Source of the DNA: Strongylocentrotus droebachiensis
Taxonomy: Eukaryota; Echinodermata; Echinoidea; Camarodonta; Strongylocentrotidae
Length of the DNA stretch: 64,000 bases
Reading direction: 5' to 3'
NCBI GenBank assembly: GCA_035222895.1
Contig: JAVYIG010000035.1
Span: forward strand, 558,001 to 622,000
Made by a program: the position numbers and the translations under genes. Shown here piece after piece: positions 1-11,000 of the stretch. The notes under the pieces were generated by a model. It had not been told where the DNA came from. It did not search any database and worked only from the letters and a program-made list of their open reading frames with translations. The first letter of the stretch is position 1; each line of letters begins with the position of its first letter.

Positions 1-540
1 TAAATCGATGTTTCAATTAAAAGAGTCTTCAAACCAAGTCCTCTATTAATCCTTGGAGAAATCAAGAACCCTTAGACAGGTAGCACTCTCACTGCCCTGT
101 AAACCTGTATATAAGACCACACAGGGATGATAACAAAACTGAGGATAAGGGAGGTTGTCTTTAAGTGCAGGTTTAGTTAATCCATGTTTCAGTTAAGAGA
201 GTCTTCAGACCAAATCCTCTAAATCCTTGGAGAATTTAATAACCCTTAGACAGGTATCACTTGCACTGCCCCTGTAAACGTGTATATAAAGACCGCATAA
301 GCTTGAACAGAGTTGCATGATTTATAAGCAGGTTTGATTCATTCATGTTCAATGAACAGTTTTAGGCCAAATACTCTGGATTCTTGGGGTATTGTTCAAC
401 CCTTAGCCAGGTATTACTCTCACTATCATGGCAACCTGTATAGAAAGACCACTGAGGGGAGGCAAGAAAACTTGGCTGTATGTAGTTGGTCTTTGTGTTC
501 AGGTTTGTTGCTCAATGAAAAACACCGTTAGTTACTTCAA
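1..540. repeat. Three-copy ~170 bp tandem repeat in a rabaptin intron
   Basis: Three diverged copies start near 4, 180 and 340. Each holds a 'catgtttcarttaa' start, a 'ccttggagaa' block, 'aacccttagacaggta' and 'cctgtatataaagacc'. The last motif recurs near 2810-2950, so the unit belongs to a dispersed family. No coding potential is seen. Confidence 0.75.
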
Positions 541-663
541 GGGAAACCAAGAATGTTTTTCTTCTATGCCGGTGGTTTCTAAAGCAGGTTTGTAAAAGAT
601 ATCATGCTTGGCAGAATGGCATAAGAAAGGAAATGTATATTTTTCTCTTTATTTTATCTTTAG

Positions 664-762
664 CAACTTGAGCAGGAGATAGACAATGTATTGAGAGAGC
701 AGAAGATTCGTTCAGAGTTGGAGGAGAGCTTAAAGAATGCTGCAGAAGATGCACAGATACAG
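664..762 (+). CDS. RABEP1: Rabaptin exon a (33 codons)
   Basis: Acceptor 'ttatctttag', donor 'gtaatc'; phase 0 on both sides. Encodes pure coiled coil starting QLEQEIDNV. First exon of this gene visible in the window. Confidence 0.88.
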
Positions 763-3700
763 GTAATCAAATAATAACACTCATTTGACATTTTGAGGGG
801 GGGGGGGTGGATAAATATTATGATAACATTTTTCGATATAATATTATGATAACATTTTTCGATATAATATTGAATGGCCTTGAGTGGGATACATTCCAAG
901 GGTATATATGCCACAACCTTTTTAACTATAAACAAGACCAAATAACCAATGTTTTATCTCTTGTTTTGTGCACAAATCACGAAAACGAGTGATTTTCGGG
1001 CTGACATGCAAAGACAAAAGGTAATGTGACTTCGTAACTGTGTGTCCGATTTTCAAAAATTTTGTTTCAAAAGATGTTCAAGGCTCGAAAGAAAAAAAAT
1101 CATAAAATTTCAGCACAAGATTATTTTGCGTTGAAAAATTATCGCAACAAATGTAGAGGGGGGGGGGGGTTTACTCCCCCCCCCCCCCCCCTGCGGCTTT
1201 ATTGGTTTAAGTAAACAGCTTAAATAAACATATTTTTAAAGCCATATTGATTTGAAGATATGATGTAACTTTTAACGTAGCATTTCAACTGTTTTTTTAT
1301 AGATCAAACACCAAAAACAATGTATGATGTTGGCATACATATGTATTCCATCAAAGATAGATTATTTTTATTCTATTTATATATTTATATTTTTTTCCTT
1401 TCCATTTCAGATCAAAACACTCACCACCAAGAATGGAGAGTCAGAGGAACTCTTATCAAATCTTAGACACCAATATTCAAAATCACAAAATGAGATACAT
1501 TCCCAAATGGTAAGTTTCATCCTATTTCTTCTTTCATGGCTTAGTGTGTTTTTCTTTTAATTTAAGACAGTTGACATAGTTTTTCTTTCATGGTGTCTCA
1601 TTTTTATTTATTTTTTTTAATTATTTTTCTTTAGGGAAGGGGGAGACAGGTACCATTATCACAAGCAAATCATTACTCACACCACTTTGTGGGAACTATA
1701 TTGGAAGGGAATAACCCTTTTGTGATTATGTAAGGCTGTTATAACTTCTTGACTCCTATTCAATGCCTTTATTCAGACATGTTCAAATTAAGAGTGCACA
1801 AGTCAGAAATTAGCCTCCAATTGCTCGTCAGATGTGATCACATACCCCTACTATTTGATCTTCCATGAGGAATCGAGAGAGAAGTGCTATTGTTGTTGAT
1901 ATGGAATTGGTTGCAGTCATCTATTCCCTGCTAAAAGCTGAAACGGCAGATATGTAATTCACATTCAAGAGCATTTTGTGATTTCATCAATTTCTGATTT
2001 TGTTAGTCTTTCCTTCCTTATACAGCAAGGGCAAAGCAACTTTAAACCAGAATTCTGATTTCATATCCAAAAGCTTACAACATTTCCACTTTGTAATTTT
2101 TTTTTTCTCTCTCTCTCTCTCTCTCTGCAGCAAATCCTTTTTGAGTCAAGAGAACAACTTTACCAAGAGGTTAGTCAAAATTGAAAATCGAGAGTTCGGT
2201 TGTGAGTGTATCGTATCGTGAAATCTACTTGTTATATTGTATTTTTGGCCAGTATCAAAATTGGTTTTTGTGAAAATTGATATTTACAATCCAATTTCAT
2301 CCATACACACGTTGTTCTGAAGACTTTTCAATTTCTTTGTCTCATTGGATATTATATATACAGATCTGAAGATTGTATCATGATTTATTAATGATGTTCT
2401 CCAGATCTATTTCTTCTGAGAAACAATGGAAATGAATTAAAATTGGAAATGTTTTCGACTGTTTTGCATTTTTTGTGATTGTGTGTGTGATCTTTACCTA
2501 TATTTTGAATGATGAAATATTTCTGCAAAAAACTTATTTTTTGTTGTTGTTTGTTTTACAGGTAATGAAATTACAGAAAGAGAACGACAGTCTTAGTGCC
2601 AAAAGGTCGTTGCATCAGTCACTTCAGAGCAGTGAGCCATTCGACTTGCCAACATCTCAACAGGTTTGTAAAACTTTAACTTTGACCTTTTGGGGGCAAG
2701 ACGATGATTATGAATGGTGAGAAGGTTGTTACATCAAGTCATTTGATTTGCCATCAACACCACAGATGCACATGTGTTAAAAATACACTGTAAGAAGGAC
2801 CAATGAACAGAAAGACCACCTGTCTACAGAGACCACTTTTTTGTTTCCTTTGAAAATGGTTTCTCATTGAAACATGTTCTAAAGGAACCTGTACATAAAG
2901 ACCACTTTTCTTGTCTCCCCTGGGTGGTCTTTATAGACAGGGTTCACTGTATAATATATACCAAGGCAGCCGAATGCTCATTCTCTTATGCTTGGACCAT
3001 CCATCTGGAACACTCTACCACAGTACCTCCGCCTATGTAGTACAGAAGACACTTTCAAAAAGAAACTTAAAACCACTCTTTCCATCTTGAATCAATTAAT
3101 GTTTGTTTTGAGAATCTAAATTTCATTTCCTTAATAATATCTTAATTACTGTTCTTTATGTGATTATTATGATTTGTAAGTTTCTTTTCTGTTGTAATAG
3201 TGCTCTGATCAGTTTGTCTGTAATAGCGCTCAATAAGAATCAATTATTTGTATTGTTATAATCATAATAAAAGATTTTTGTGTGACTGTTGTATTCTCTG
3301 TACAGGAGCTTTCCCATCTGTGCATGAAGTACCGTGATGACATCATCACGGTCCGGGTGAATGCTGACCACACCGAGAGCTCTCTACGGAGCGAGCTTAG
3401 CTTCACCAAGGAGCAGCTATCATCAGAGCAGCATCAGCGCATGACCATGGAAGACACCTACCAGACGGAGCTGGACGATTACAAGGAAGAACTACGTGAG
3501 TAGTGCTGCAGATTGTTACCAGAGATCCACGTCTGGTCTCGTCTGGCTCTCTAAATTCTAAACATCCATATTCTGGTTTTAGATTGTCTTTCCAGAAGTA
3601 TCAGGTTTAATTCTTCAATTCAATTCAGTTAAACGCCTCTTTGGTTAATTCAAGCAATTCTTCATGATTGAGCAGTTTATGCATTAATGAAATGCAATTG

Positions 3701-6700
3701 AATTCATGATCAAATTTTGAACCAGTAGATTTCTGGGTTCCGTCTTATTGGGATTGATTTGAATCAATCGCAACTCTTTATAGTTATGAGGTTCATATAT
3801 AAATTGTGATCGATCAGAATCTACCTGCAAGTAATGACTATAATAATAATAATAAAAACAGTGCTTATAAAGGGCTGACCGCCAAAGTCTCTAAGTGCTA
3901 TAACAAACAAAATACAATGATAAACAATTACATATTAAAAAGAACAAAACATTACAAATAAACCTACAAATATACATCAATGTGAACAGAGTAAGTTAAT
4001 CATCAAAAGCAATTTTGAATAAATGTGTCTAAAGACAAGTTTTGAATGGGTTGACAAGTCTGCCATGTAAAAACCATGCAATATGTTTGCTCATAAAATA
4101 CTAAATCATAATCTTAATATTTAAATTTGTTGTTAATCTTTCATATTTCAGTTGTATTCCGGAACCTGAGGGAAGAATATGAGAAAGAGAAGAAAGCCAG
4201 AGGAGAAGTGGAAGAGACCTTGAAAGAGGTCCAGGAATCTAAGAAATCTATGCAGGGCAAGTCCAAAGAGGTCATCACGACACTTAGAGAACAGGTGGAA
4301 GAATTGTCAGCCCATAAGGTAAGCCTACCTCTTTTAGTTACCACAGATCGAAACCCTGGATTGTTATGTTGTTTGGAGTACATTTAACACACGTACACTG
4401 TGTGTGTGCGACAAAAGTCGACTGTAGCAGTCCAGTGTTTGTTCCATTGGTGGACAAAAGCAGATAAAGAGTTAAAGCTATTCTGAACTGATAAGCTTTC
4501 TGCCCTAGCATACTGTTTATTGCAGTTTATGAATAGATTACCTAGCGGCAGTTAGAAATATGTTTTACTAAGTATCAGCATTTTTATCACTCTGTAACAC
4601 CTCTAAGTATTATTGTACTTATTGTGCAATAAATAAGTAAAACTTGTTTTGCTATTTTTGCCTGTTTATGAAATATCAGATGCAGTAAGATGATTTGTGT
4701 TAGTAGTTGCCTATGCCCTCACGGTGACCATATGGTAGGAATACTTCCCAGGGAGTGGAGATGGTGAAAATTGTGCGTAAATGAATCTGATGACTGGGGT
4801 AATAATATTTCTAACGCGCTTAGAGACAATATTCTGTATTAAGCGCTATATACAGTACATCAAAATTATTGTTATTATTTTTTCCCAATTTGAATATTTA
4901 ATTATGAACATTTTTCTTTTTTTTTAATCAACAAACATAAAACAGAATGTTGAGTTATTACTAGAGGATAAGGGCAAATCAATTGATTATTATTTTTTTC
5001 TCTTTCAGACAAATATAGAAGCCGACTTGCAGGATAGGAGGAACAAGGTTCAAAACCTCCAGTTAGAGCTAGAAAACTCAGAAGCTGTGCAGAAAGATTT
5101 TGTCAAATTATCACAATCACTACAGGTGAGTGGCTGATTGATCTTTCTAAATTGGCAAAGATTTTAGTATAACTTCCCCACAGTTGCACAATTTAAGAAA
5201 TACATTTTGGTGAGATGTGTAATTCTTCAGCAATGACAATACAGTCGTCTTGGAAGAAAAAAGTTGAATGAACACCGTACACTTCTTCTTATTCCAAAAT
5301 CTACATTTTGTAAACCAGACTATTCTTGAATTTGTCATTATTAATATAACAATTATTTCAAGATCTAAATCATATCTGTTCAAAGGGTGGTAAAACATTT
5401 CATGAGGGCTGATTGAGCATCACAGTATTTTCATGGATAATCTTCTGTTATACTATCTCTTTCTTAAAAAATAGTTTCACTGAAAATTGTTTATAGTCCT
5501 ATTCCCTTATTTACGTGTTTGTAGTCCCACAAGCTTATAATTGTGTTGGTATTCATTCCTATGTAGGTTCAGCTTGAGATTATTAGACAGAAAGACAATG
5601 AGGTCAGATGGCAGCATGAAGATGATGCTGATAAGTGCAATAATTGTAAGACAGCCTTTGGATCAAGCAAAAAGAAAAAGGTGAGAATTGTTGCATATTT
5701 GGAGACCTCAAGGGATTGGGTTTCATTGTCTCAGATTCTAAACAAAATCCTCGATTTAGCTCATGCTGCATTCATAATTATAAACCTTTAGGTCTGTCAG
5801 GAATCCCATGATGTTTACAAGCCGATCGCCTGTCTGATTATCAAGATATTTATGATTGCAATTTGTTATTTCAAAAAACGTTTTTTTATAACGCTACAGT
5901 ATATTGGGAAAATGAGTATGGTAAAACCGGTCACTCAAAGATTTTTACTTTTTTGAGGCATTTCATGATCATTTCGAATGGCAATTTGTTACGGCTTCAA
6001 TATTACACCATATCACAAACGATGATAACACGTAGTGCCATGTATCTCAGATTTGGCATTGTTAAACAATGCCTTTAAATGCCCAATTAGTGACCCGTCT
6101 TTACTGTATGTCACTCATGATTATAAATATTGAAGTTTTATTTGAAAGTACATGTAAAGATTGTAATAACATTCAAAAGGTACATAACGTCTGATTTTTA
6201 CTAAAGCTACGTTCAAATAATGGTGAAAATGTTCACGGCACCAAGTGTGTTTGTAATAGACCAGTTCACGGTTAGCACATGTCCCAAATGACCCATAATA
6301 TCCACAGATCTTCAAAGCATGAAGAGGTCCCACTTTGTACATTTTGAAATAAGCACTCCTAGAGCGATGGAGGTGCTACATAAATATCCTTTTTTTCGCC
6401 TTTACAAAGAATACTTCCACCTGTGTATCATGGAGTGTACTGCTTGTGCATAAATGAATAATGGTGACATAACTTTATGGGCATGTATCCAGTATTTTGT
6501 CTCTGTGTATTTCACAGTTTGGTCTGCAATGACCTTTATCTGTTCATGCTCAGATTGCATCTCTAAACTGGCTTACTATGCAATTGCAGAACAAACTTGT
6601 TATTCTTTAATAATAATTTTTTTTTCTTTTCTCGTGAAGTTTCTTCTGTTTAAAAATAATTTGTCCTCCCTCCTTAATTTCCAGAACCACTGTAAGCATT

Positions 6701-6849
6701 GTGGGAAGTTATTCTGCGCAGACTGTGTGACCAAGTCTGTTGAGAGTGGGCCGAGGAGGAGAAAGATGCCCGTCTGTGATGTCTGCCATACTCTGCTGGT
6801 CAACGAGTCAGCACCTTACTTTAGCAAAGAAGCGCCGGACAACACGTAG
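664..6849 (+). CDS. RABEP1: Rabaptin (Rab GTPase-binding effector protein) with C-terminal FYVE finger, 3' part of gene
   Basis: Rabaptins are coiled-coil homodimers that bind GTP-loaded Rab5 (and Rab4) on early endosomes and work with the exchange factor Rabex-5 in endosome fusion. Nine exons join in frame (664-762, 1411-1509, 2131-2169, 2562-2663, 3306-3495, 4152-4318, 5009-5125, 5567-5680, 6685-6849) to give the last 363 residues. Nearly all of it is charged heptad coiled coil. Two stretches match what I remember of the C-terminal half of human rabaptin-5: 'KYRDDIITVR' followed by 'ADH', and 'DFVKLSQSLQVQLE' in the Rab5-binding end. Where the human protein stops soon after, this one continues into a C4-C4 zinc finger (CNNC, CKHC, CADC, CDVC). 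The 5' exons are outside the window. The protein is probably the single invertebrate counterpart of RABEP1 and RABEP2, so the symbol is approximate. Confidence 0.9.
813..866. repeat. Direct tandem duplication, ~27 bp x 2
   Basis: The unit containing 'attatgataacatttttcg' occurs twice head to tail in the intron, just after a G run at 797-806. Confidence 0.8.
1157..1191. repeat. G run facing a C run (hairpin or quadruplex candidate)
   Basis: About 12 G, a short 'tttact' spacer, then about 15 C. The strand can fold on itself or form a G-quadruplex. Run lengths in such tracts are often misassembled. Confidence 0.7.
1411..1509 (+). CDS. RABEP1: Rabaptin exon b (33 codons)
   Basis: Acceptor 'tccatttcag', donor 'gtaagt'; phase 0 to 0, again exactly 99 nt. 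Encodes coiled coil IKTLTTKNGESEELL. Confidence 0.88.
2131..2169 (+). CDS. RABEP1: Rabaptin micro-exon c (13 codons)
   Basis: A 39-nt exon after a (CT)n tract ending 'ctgcag', with donor 'gttagt'. Encodes QILFESREQLYQE, which continues the heptads of exons b and d without a break. Too short for an open-frame search. Confidence 0.82.
2562..2663 (+). CDS. RABEP1: Rabaptin exon d (34 codons)
   Basis: Acceptor 'gttttacag', donor 'gtttgt'; phase 0 to 0. Encodes VMKLQKENDSLSAK, then a proline-containing break before the next helix. This resembles the human segment with 'KLQKEKDSL'. Confidence 0.88.
2810..2955. repeat. Dispersed repeat with inverted 'tataaagaccac' motifs
   Basis: 'cctgtacataaagaccac' is followed by the inverted 'gtggtctttatagacagg', ending 'ttcactgtata'. 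It is related to the units at 1-540. No coding potential. Confidence 0.6.
2960..3275 (+). mobile_element. 5'-truncated non-LTR retrotransposon remnant (CR1/L2-like C-terminus)
   Basis: From 2997 one frame reads PSIWNTLPQYLR, then FKKKLKTTL. This is the typical end of a reverse-transcriptase ORF2 in CR1/L2-type elements ('P.LWN.LP..LR....F...LK..L'). An AT-rich 3' tail with 'aatagcgctcaataagaatc' follows. It is an intronic fossil lacking the catalytic RT region. Confidence 0.7.
3306..3495 (+). CDS. RABEP1: Rabaptin exon e, conserved KYRDDI helix
   Basis: Acceptor 'ctgtacag', donor 'gtgagt'; starts phase 0 and ends one base into a codon. Encodes ELSHLCMKYRDDIITVR, the segment most like human rabaptin-5. 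The next exon supplies the two missing bases. Confidence 0.9.
3838..3910 (-). mobile_element. 3' end of a SINE-like repeat with (TTA)n tail
   Basis: Read on the minus strand: 'agcacttagagactttgg', then a (TTATTA)n tail. It resembles the 3' ends of the copies at 4711, 27543, 32388 and 34126. Confidence 0.55.
4152..4318 (+). CDS. RABEP1: Rabaptin exon f, coiled coil
   Basis: Acceptor 'catatttcag', donor 'gtaagc'. Completes a Leu codon, then encodes strongly charged coiled coil (LREEYEKEKKARGEVEE). Confidence 0.9.
4711..4880 (+). mobile_element. Dispersed SINE-like repeat, copy 1
   Basis: Holds 'cccagggagtggaga', 'gaatctgatgactggggtaata', 'cgcgcttagagaca' and 'aagcgctatata', and ends in a TTATT-rich tail. 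The same block order is seen at 27543-27695, 32388-32575 and 34126-34284. Confidence 0.7.
5009..5125 (+). CDS. RABEP1: Rabaptin exon g, Rab5-binding region
   Basis: Acceptor 'tctttcag', donor 'gtgagt'; phase 0 to 0, 39 codons. Ends in DFVKLSQSLQ, close to the human C-terminal Rab5-binding coiled coil. Confidence 0.9.
5567..5680 (+). CDS. RABEP1: Rabaptin exon h, end of coiled coil and first half of the FYVE finger
   Basis: Acceptor 'cctatgtag', donor 'gtgaga'; 38 codons, phase 0. Encodes VQLEIIRQ, then a Trp-led acidic stretch (WQHEDDAD) and the first zinc pair CNNC, ending in four lysines. Confidence 0.9.
5609..6798 (+). other. RABEP1: FYVE-type zinc finger, split by an intron
   Basis: FYVE fingers bind phosphatidylinositol 3-phosphate on endosomes through WxxD, R(R/K)HHCRxCG and RVC motifs. 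Here they read W-x-x-E-D, K-K-K-N-H-C-K-H-C-G and P-V-C. All eight zinc cysteines are present, but the first basic-motif histidine is Asn and the RVC arginine is Pro. Lipid binding may therefore be weaker or altered. I recall a class of uncharacterised FYVE fingers in bilaterian rabaptin-like proteins that this would fit. Confidence 0.88.
5711..6074 (+). mobile_element. Dispersed ~365 bp element, copy 1
   Basis: Shares most of its length with 14516-14896, including 'ggtaaaaccggtcactcaaagattttt' and 'gattatcaagatatttatgatt'. The right end is followed by TTAA; the left flank is TCAA. It lies in the last rabaptin intron. Confidence 0.7.
6685..6849 (+). CDS. RABEP1: Rabaptin last exon, second half of the FYVE finger and stop
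   Basis: Acceptor 'aatttccag'; 54 codons then TAG. Encodes NHCKHCGKLFCADC and PVCDVC, which complete the eight-cysteine finger, and a short acidic tail. Confidence 0.92.
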   Translation, partial: NHCKHCGKLFCADCVTKSVESGPRRRKMPVCDVCHTLLVNESAPYFSKEAPDNT

Positions 6850-6910
6850 CAGAGCCATACCGGTAGTAGAAATAGAACCAGTAGAATTCTTATTGTAGAC
6901 ATAGAATATA
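6850..6910 (+). other. RABEP1: Start of rabaptin 3' UTR
   Basis: Non-coding sequence directly after the TAG. The true 3' end cannot be fixed: AATAAA occurs inside the following MITE (near 6980) and again at 11651-11656. Confidence 0.5.
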
Positions 6911-7460
6911 CAGTGCATCCCAGAAAAAACGAAACCAAGAATTATTGATGTTTTATCATAACTTAATCACAATTATAATTAATAAATGACACTTATTTGT
7001 AAAGCTTAGATCTTCCTCTTTCGTTTGATGCAACTCATATGATGCATATTTTACGCATGAGTGAGTAAATTAATTAATTAAGAGGGAACCAAAAAGTCAT
7101 TCGGCGAATTGGTTTAATGAAATTATGGAAATGCAAGCACTACTTTAGACACACAGAACTTTGTTATTCCTAGCTCATTTTTCCTGATTAAGGTGTCATA
7201 TGAAAGGGCAGAAACTGAACTTTCTAGAAAATTAATTTTCTCTTTGAAATTCAGATACCGTCCACCAAATGACTTCTTGTTTCCCTCTCTTCAAATTGAT
7301 TTTATTCACTCATGCATGAAATATGCATCATACAAGTTGCATTAAATGAAAGAAGAGGATATAAGCTTGACAAATATGTGTCATTTATTAATTATAATCT
7401 TGATTCAATTATGATAAAACATCGATGGTTCTCGGTTTTCGTTTTTTCTGGGACGCACTG
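6911..7460. mobile_element. 550 bp fold-back MITE, TA target site, Tc1/mariner-like
   Basis: The left end 'cagtgcatcccagaaaaaac' matches the inverted right end 'cagtgcgtcccagaaaaaac', and the arms continue to pair for over 200 bp with a short centre. TA flanks both sides (6909-6910, 7461-7462). No transposase frame is present. Confidence 0.88.
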
Positions 7461-8013
7461 TATAAAATGGTTAGCTTTTTCTTTGTAAGTTAGAGGATTA
7501 GTAAGAATAGAGATACAGAAGTTAGAGTAGCATGTTGGAATGTGTTGAAAGTTAAGTGGTAAGAATGAAACTTTATCAAATATGGTTTCTTCTCAAAAGT
7601 GTAGACAACAGCATTATTACATTTGTAAGTCATTGTCATGTTGTATTCAATGAATTCAATTTGAATTGCTTTTTAGAGTAATACTCCCCTTTTTGCACAT
7701 GCACGGAATCACTTGTCGATTGCTGTCTAGTCACTGTCTATTAATGATATTCACACATGATATTATTCACAATTTCAAAGAAAACAACTTTCTAAAATTA
7801 CGATTAACATTATCAGCCATATTTTTGCCAACAGATTGAATACACATAGCTTATGGAGTGCCAAGTGTTCACCTCTGAATTCCACTCAGACTTTATTTCT
7901 TTGTTACAATTTTTTTTTTTATAATTTTAATTGCGGAATGGAGATATAAACAAAAGTTCTCCTCATTAAACTATGAGGATTATGTCTTGTTGCCATCTAA
8001 AAATTCAATTCAA

Positions 8014-8079
8014 AATTTCTCAAAGTTTACTTACAAACTGTCTCTCAATTTCTCAAAGTTTACTTACAAACTGTCTCTC
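8014..8079. repeat. Perfect 33-bp tandem duplication
   Basis: The unit containing 'ctcaaagtttacttacaaac' occurs twice with no mismatch by eye. Confidence 0.9.
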
Positions 8080-11000
8080 AATAGTGTCCTTTCTTCGATC
8101 AAGTTCAATTTTGAATAGATTTGAATAGTTGATATAGTAATATTATGATCATTTATATTTGAACGTATCTGACTATATTTGAGCTTTATATTCAAATTTT
8201 CAAAAATTTGCCATATTGATTCCTTCCATTCATGTTTGAAAAAGTATGATCATTTTTCGTCAGTCATATACTGTCCATTGCTCCAAACTATACCTAATAC
8301 ACTTTATGAAAGTTGTATCCTTCAACCGTTCGGATGCCATTTTATTTTGCTTTAACAGTTATTTCCCAAAGAAAGGTGTTTTTGGGGGCTTGGTATTCAG
8401 TGTGTTAAGAAATACACAGCAATATAGACTCATGCAGAAGATGTTTAATGCGTTATAGGCACACATGTACTTTTTAAGTAAACAGTTATCCATGTATTTA
8501 CATTTTTGCCTCACACAAAGTAATGACCCTTTCCAAACAAAATTAGTATCACTACTACCAAAGAAGGGTACAGGAAGGATTATAGCAAATCTAGCTTCTA
8601 TTAGTAATGTGTTGTGTTTTGGTCATAAAATATTTCCAAGTGTGTTTGATTGGGATATTTTTGTTCAAAGACAAATGTATTCATTACCAAATGTAGTTCT
8701 GTGATGTCTAGTGACATATGCCATTTATGTTTAAGTTATTAAAGCTAATACAAAATGTTGGTATGGGGTCATGAATTTGGTTCAAATGAACATATTGGAA
8801 GCATATGCGATCCTGCAATATTCAGTGATCGTTGTCGCGGTTGAAATTGAGTCTAAAGTTATGAAATTGTAAATAATAACTCTTTATGTTGTATAGCTCC
8901 CTCTCAAGATCAAGATATTAATTAAGCTATAAAACGATGTTACTTGACTAAAATCGACCGATTAGCTATTCCCGTTTGGATCCCGTATATATCACAACTA
9001 CATATTCTGAAATTTACCGGGAGCACCGGTAAATTTTTGTATTCAATTTTTCTTGAAAGCAGAAGTGTTTTAGGGGCTAAATTTTCTAGTGCTTTTAATA
9101 CATCCACAGGGGCATCCAAATATATCAAAATTGTATGAATCACTATCCACCCAATTTTCAAAATTTCCCAAAACTTTGTATTACCAAGTTTTGTTTGCCT
9201 GAATCGAATGTCGGAATTTTGTTTTCTTGATAAAATTCAGTGTACCGGTAGCTTCCTTGGCCTGTCTGCTTGCTAAATTTTTTTTTTTTTCTATGTGGGA
9301 TGCTTGATTCTTGTAAAATGCATTGATTCATTTAGTTCCCCATTTCTGAAATGTAAAACCACAGAACCATTACTCCTCAATTGCAAGTTTAGGATGCTCT
9401 CTTGATAAATATATATATAGGGCTTTGAAACAAAATAGGTACCCACAAAACGGTTTTCATGGTTGATTTGGTGTGCACAGGAATTTTTACATTCATAGAA
9501 ATCCAGACTGCTTTTTAGATATTTGGCATTACGGAAATGAAAGTTTGAACGAAGCAAAATGACCAAGGATTGGCGATATAACAACAATTTTAACTCTGAA
9601 AACTAGCACTCTTTCTCCCTTCCTCTCTCCATCTATCATGCTTATCTCTCTCTCCCTCTCTATCACCCCTTCAAGGTCTCGGGTGGGGGGGGGGGTCACA
9701 TTGGACAGCGCTTGTGTTTCCTTAAGGCCTATCTCAGCTCTAGAAGTGGTGAAAGACAAAAAGGGGTTTCAATTTTAAACGACGAGTTTTCGTCATGGAA
9801 TTGTCAAATTGAAGTTACTACAAGTACATAATTTCCAATGTCTATCAAACTTTATCTTTCTTTTAATAAAGATGCGTCTCAAGATTATGTTCAGTGCTGC
9901 TTGTATATGTGGTGTGAGAAATTATTTTCCTCAGTATTATTTGTATTCTGATGATATATATATTAATGTTTTTGTTGTACTTTTCCCTCAATAATCAACC
10001 ATTGTTTGCATACGTCACAGCAAGCCTATTACTTTTTAGTATTTATTAATCTTCAATTCTTGATATATGTTGATTATTCTTCTAGCTGTTTAGTGTAAGA
10101 ACCTTTTAAAGCAGTTGTTACTACATACATGTCTGTCATCTACTTAATTAGTCTCTTTCTTTTTTTAACTCTTTCATCTTTTATGCACCTGAAGGTCCAT
10201 TTACATGTGTAATTATCAAGCAAAATATTTCTTTGCATGATTATACTTTGACAGAGCTAAAATAATTTGCTACATGTATTTTGGATCGGCTTCCAATATT
10301 GTACTGAGATGCTTTTAGTCTCTGTCTTTTCACAGGAGGAGTGTTGATACGTGTAAATATTAGTATATAAACTATTAACTAGCATGATCATATATTATGT
10401 TATATGCAGTATATATGTATATTTGTAAATTATACAATTAACACGTGCAATGTATCATGTAATGGTCAGATTTGTGTGGAAAGTACCCCTATAATGTATC
10501 TTTACTAGCATCCTTCATTAATTTTGTTTGTTATATAAAGGTAAATGTTGTCATTATTTAATTTATTACCCTTTATCTTGTCTTTAACAGTAATAATTCC
10601 ATCAAGTAGTAGTTAGATTCATACTATAAGAAAAAGGAGTGAGAACAGTAAAGACATGAGCAATTTTACGAAAAAAATGTCTACCTGTTAGGGATCCCTG
10701 GTAGATATGGCAATCGGTATATTAAATTCCATTTCATTCTTTTCTTTGTTTATCCTCTTCCAGTCAGTAAGGTACCTATTTACAAGTAGCAGAGACTATT
10801 TGCTCATGTTGGAGAAGAAAAATATCTTGAGGAATCTTGGCCTCACTAAAAACCTTTTTTTTTTTTTTTATAAATATATAAAAAAGGGGCCCTTCCTGTC
10901 AATGTACAATACTCTTTTGACTATCTTGGATCTAGCAAGTAAGGGCGGGCATGCTCTGAATATTATAATTCAGTTCATGCCTACCCTGGTGAGAAAGACA

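Noticed and set aside
6454-6849. 131-codon frame read as one exon at the rabaptin end
   Set aside because: Only the part from 6685 is coding; the upstream part is intron with a clear acceptor and no homology.
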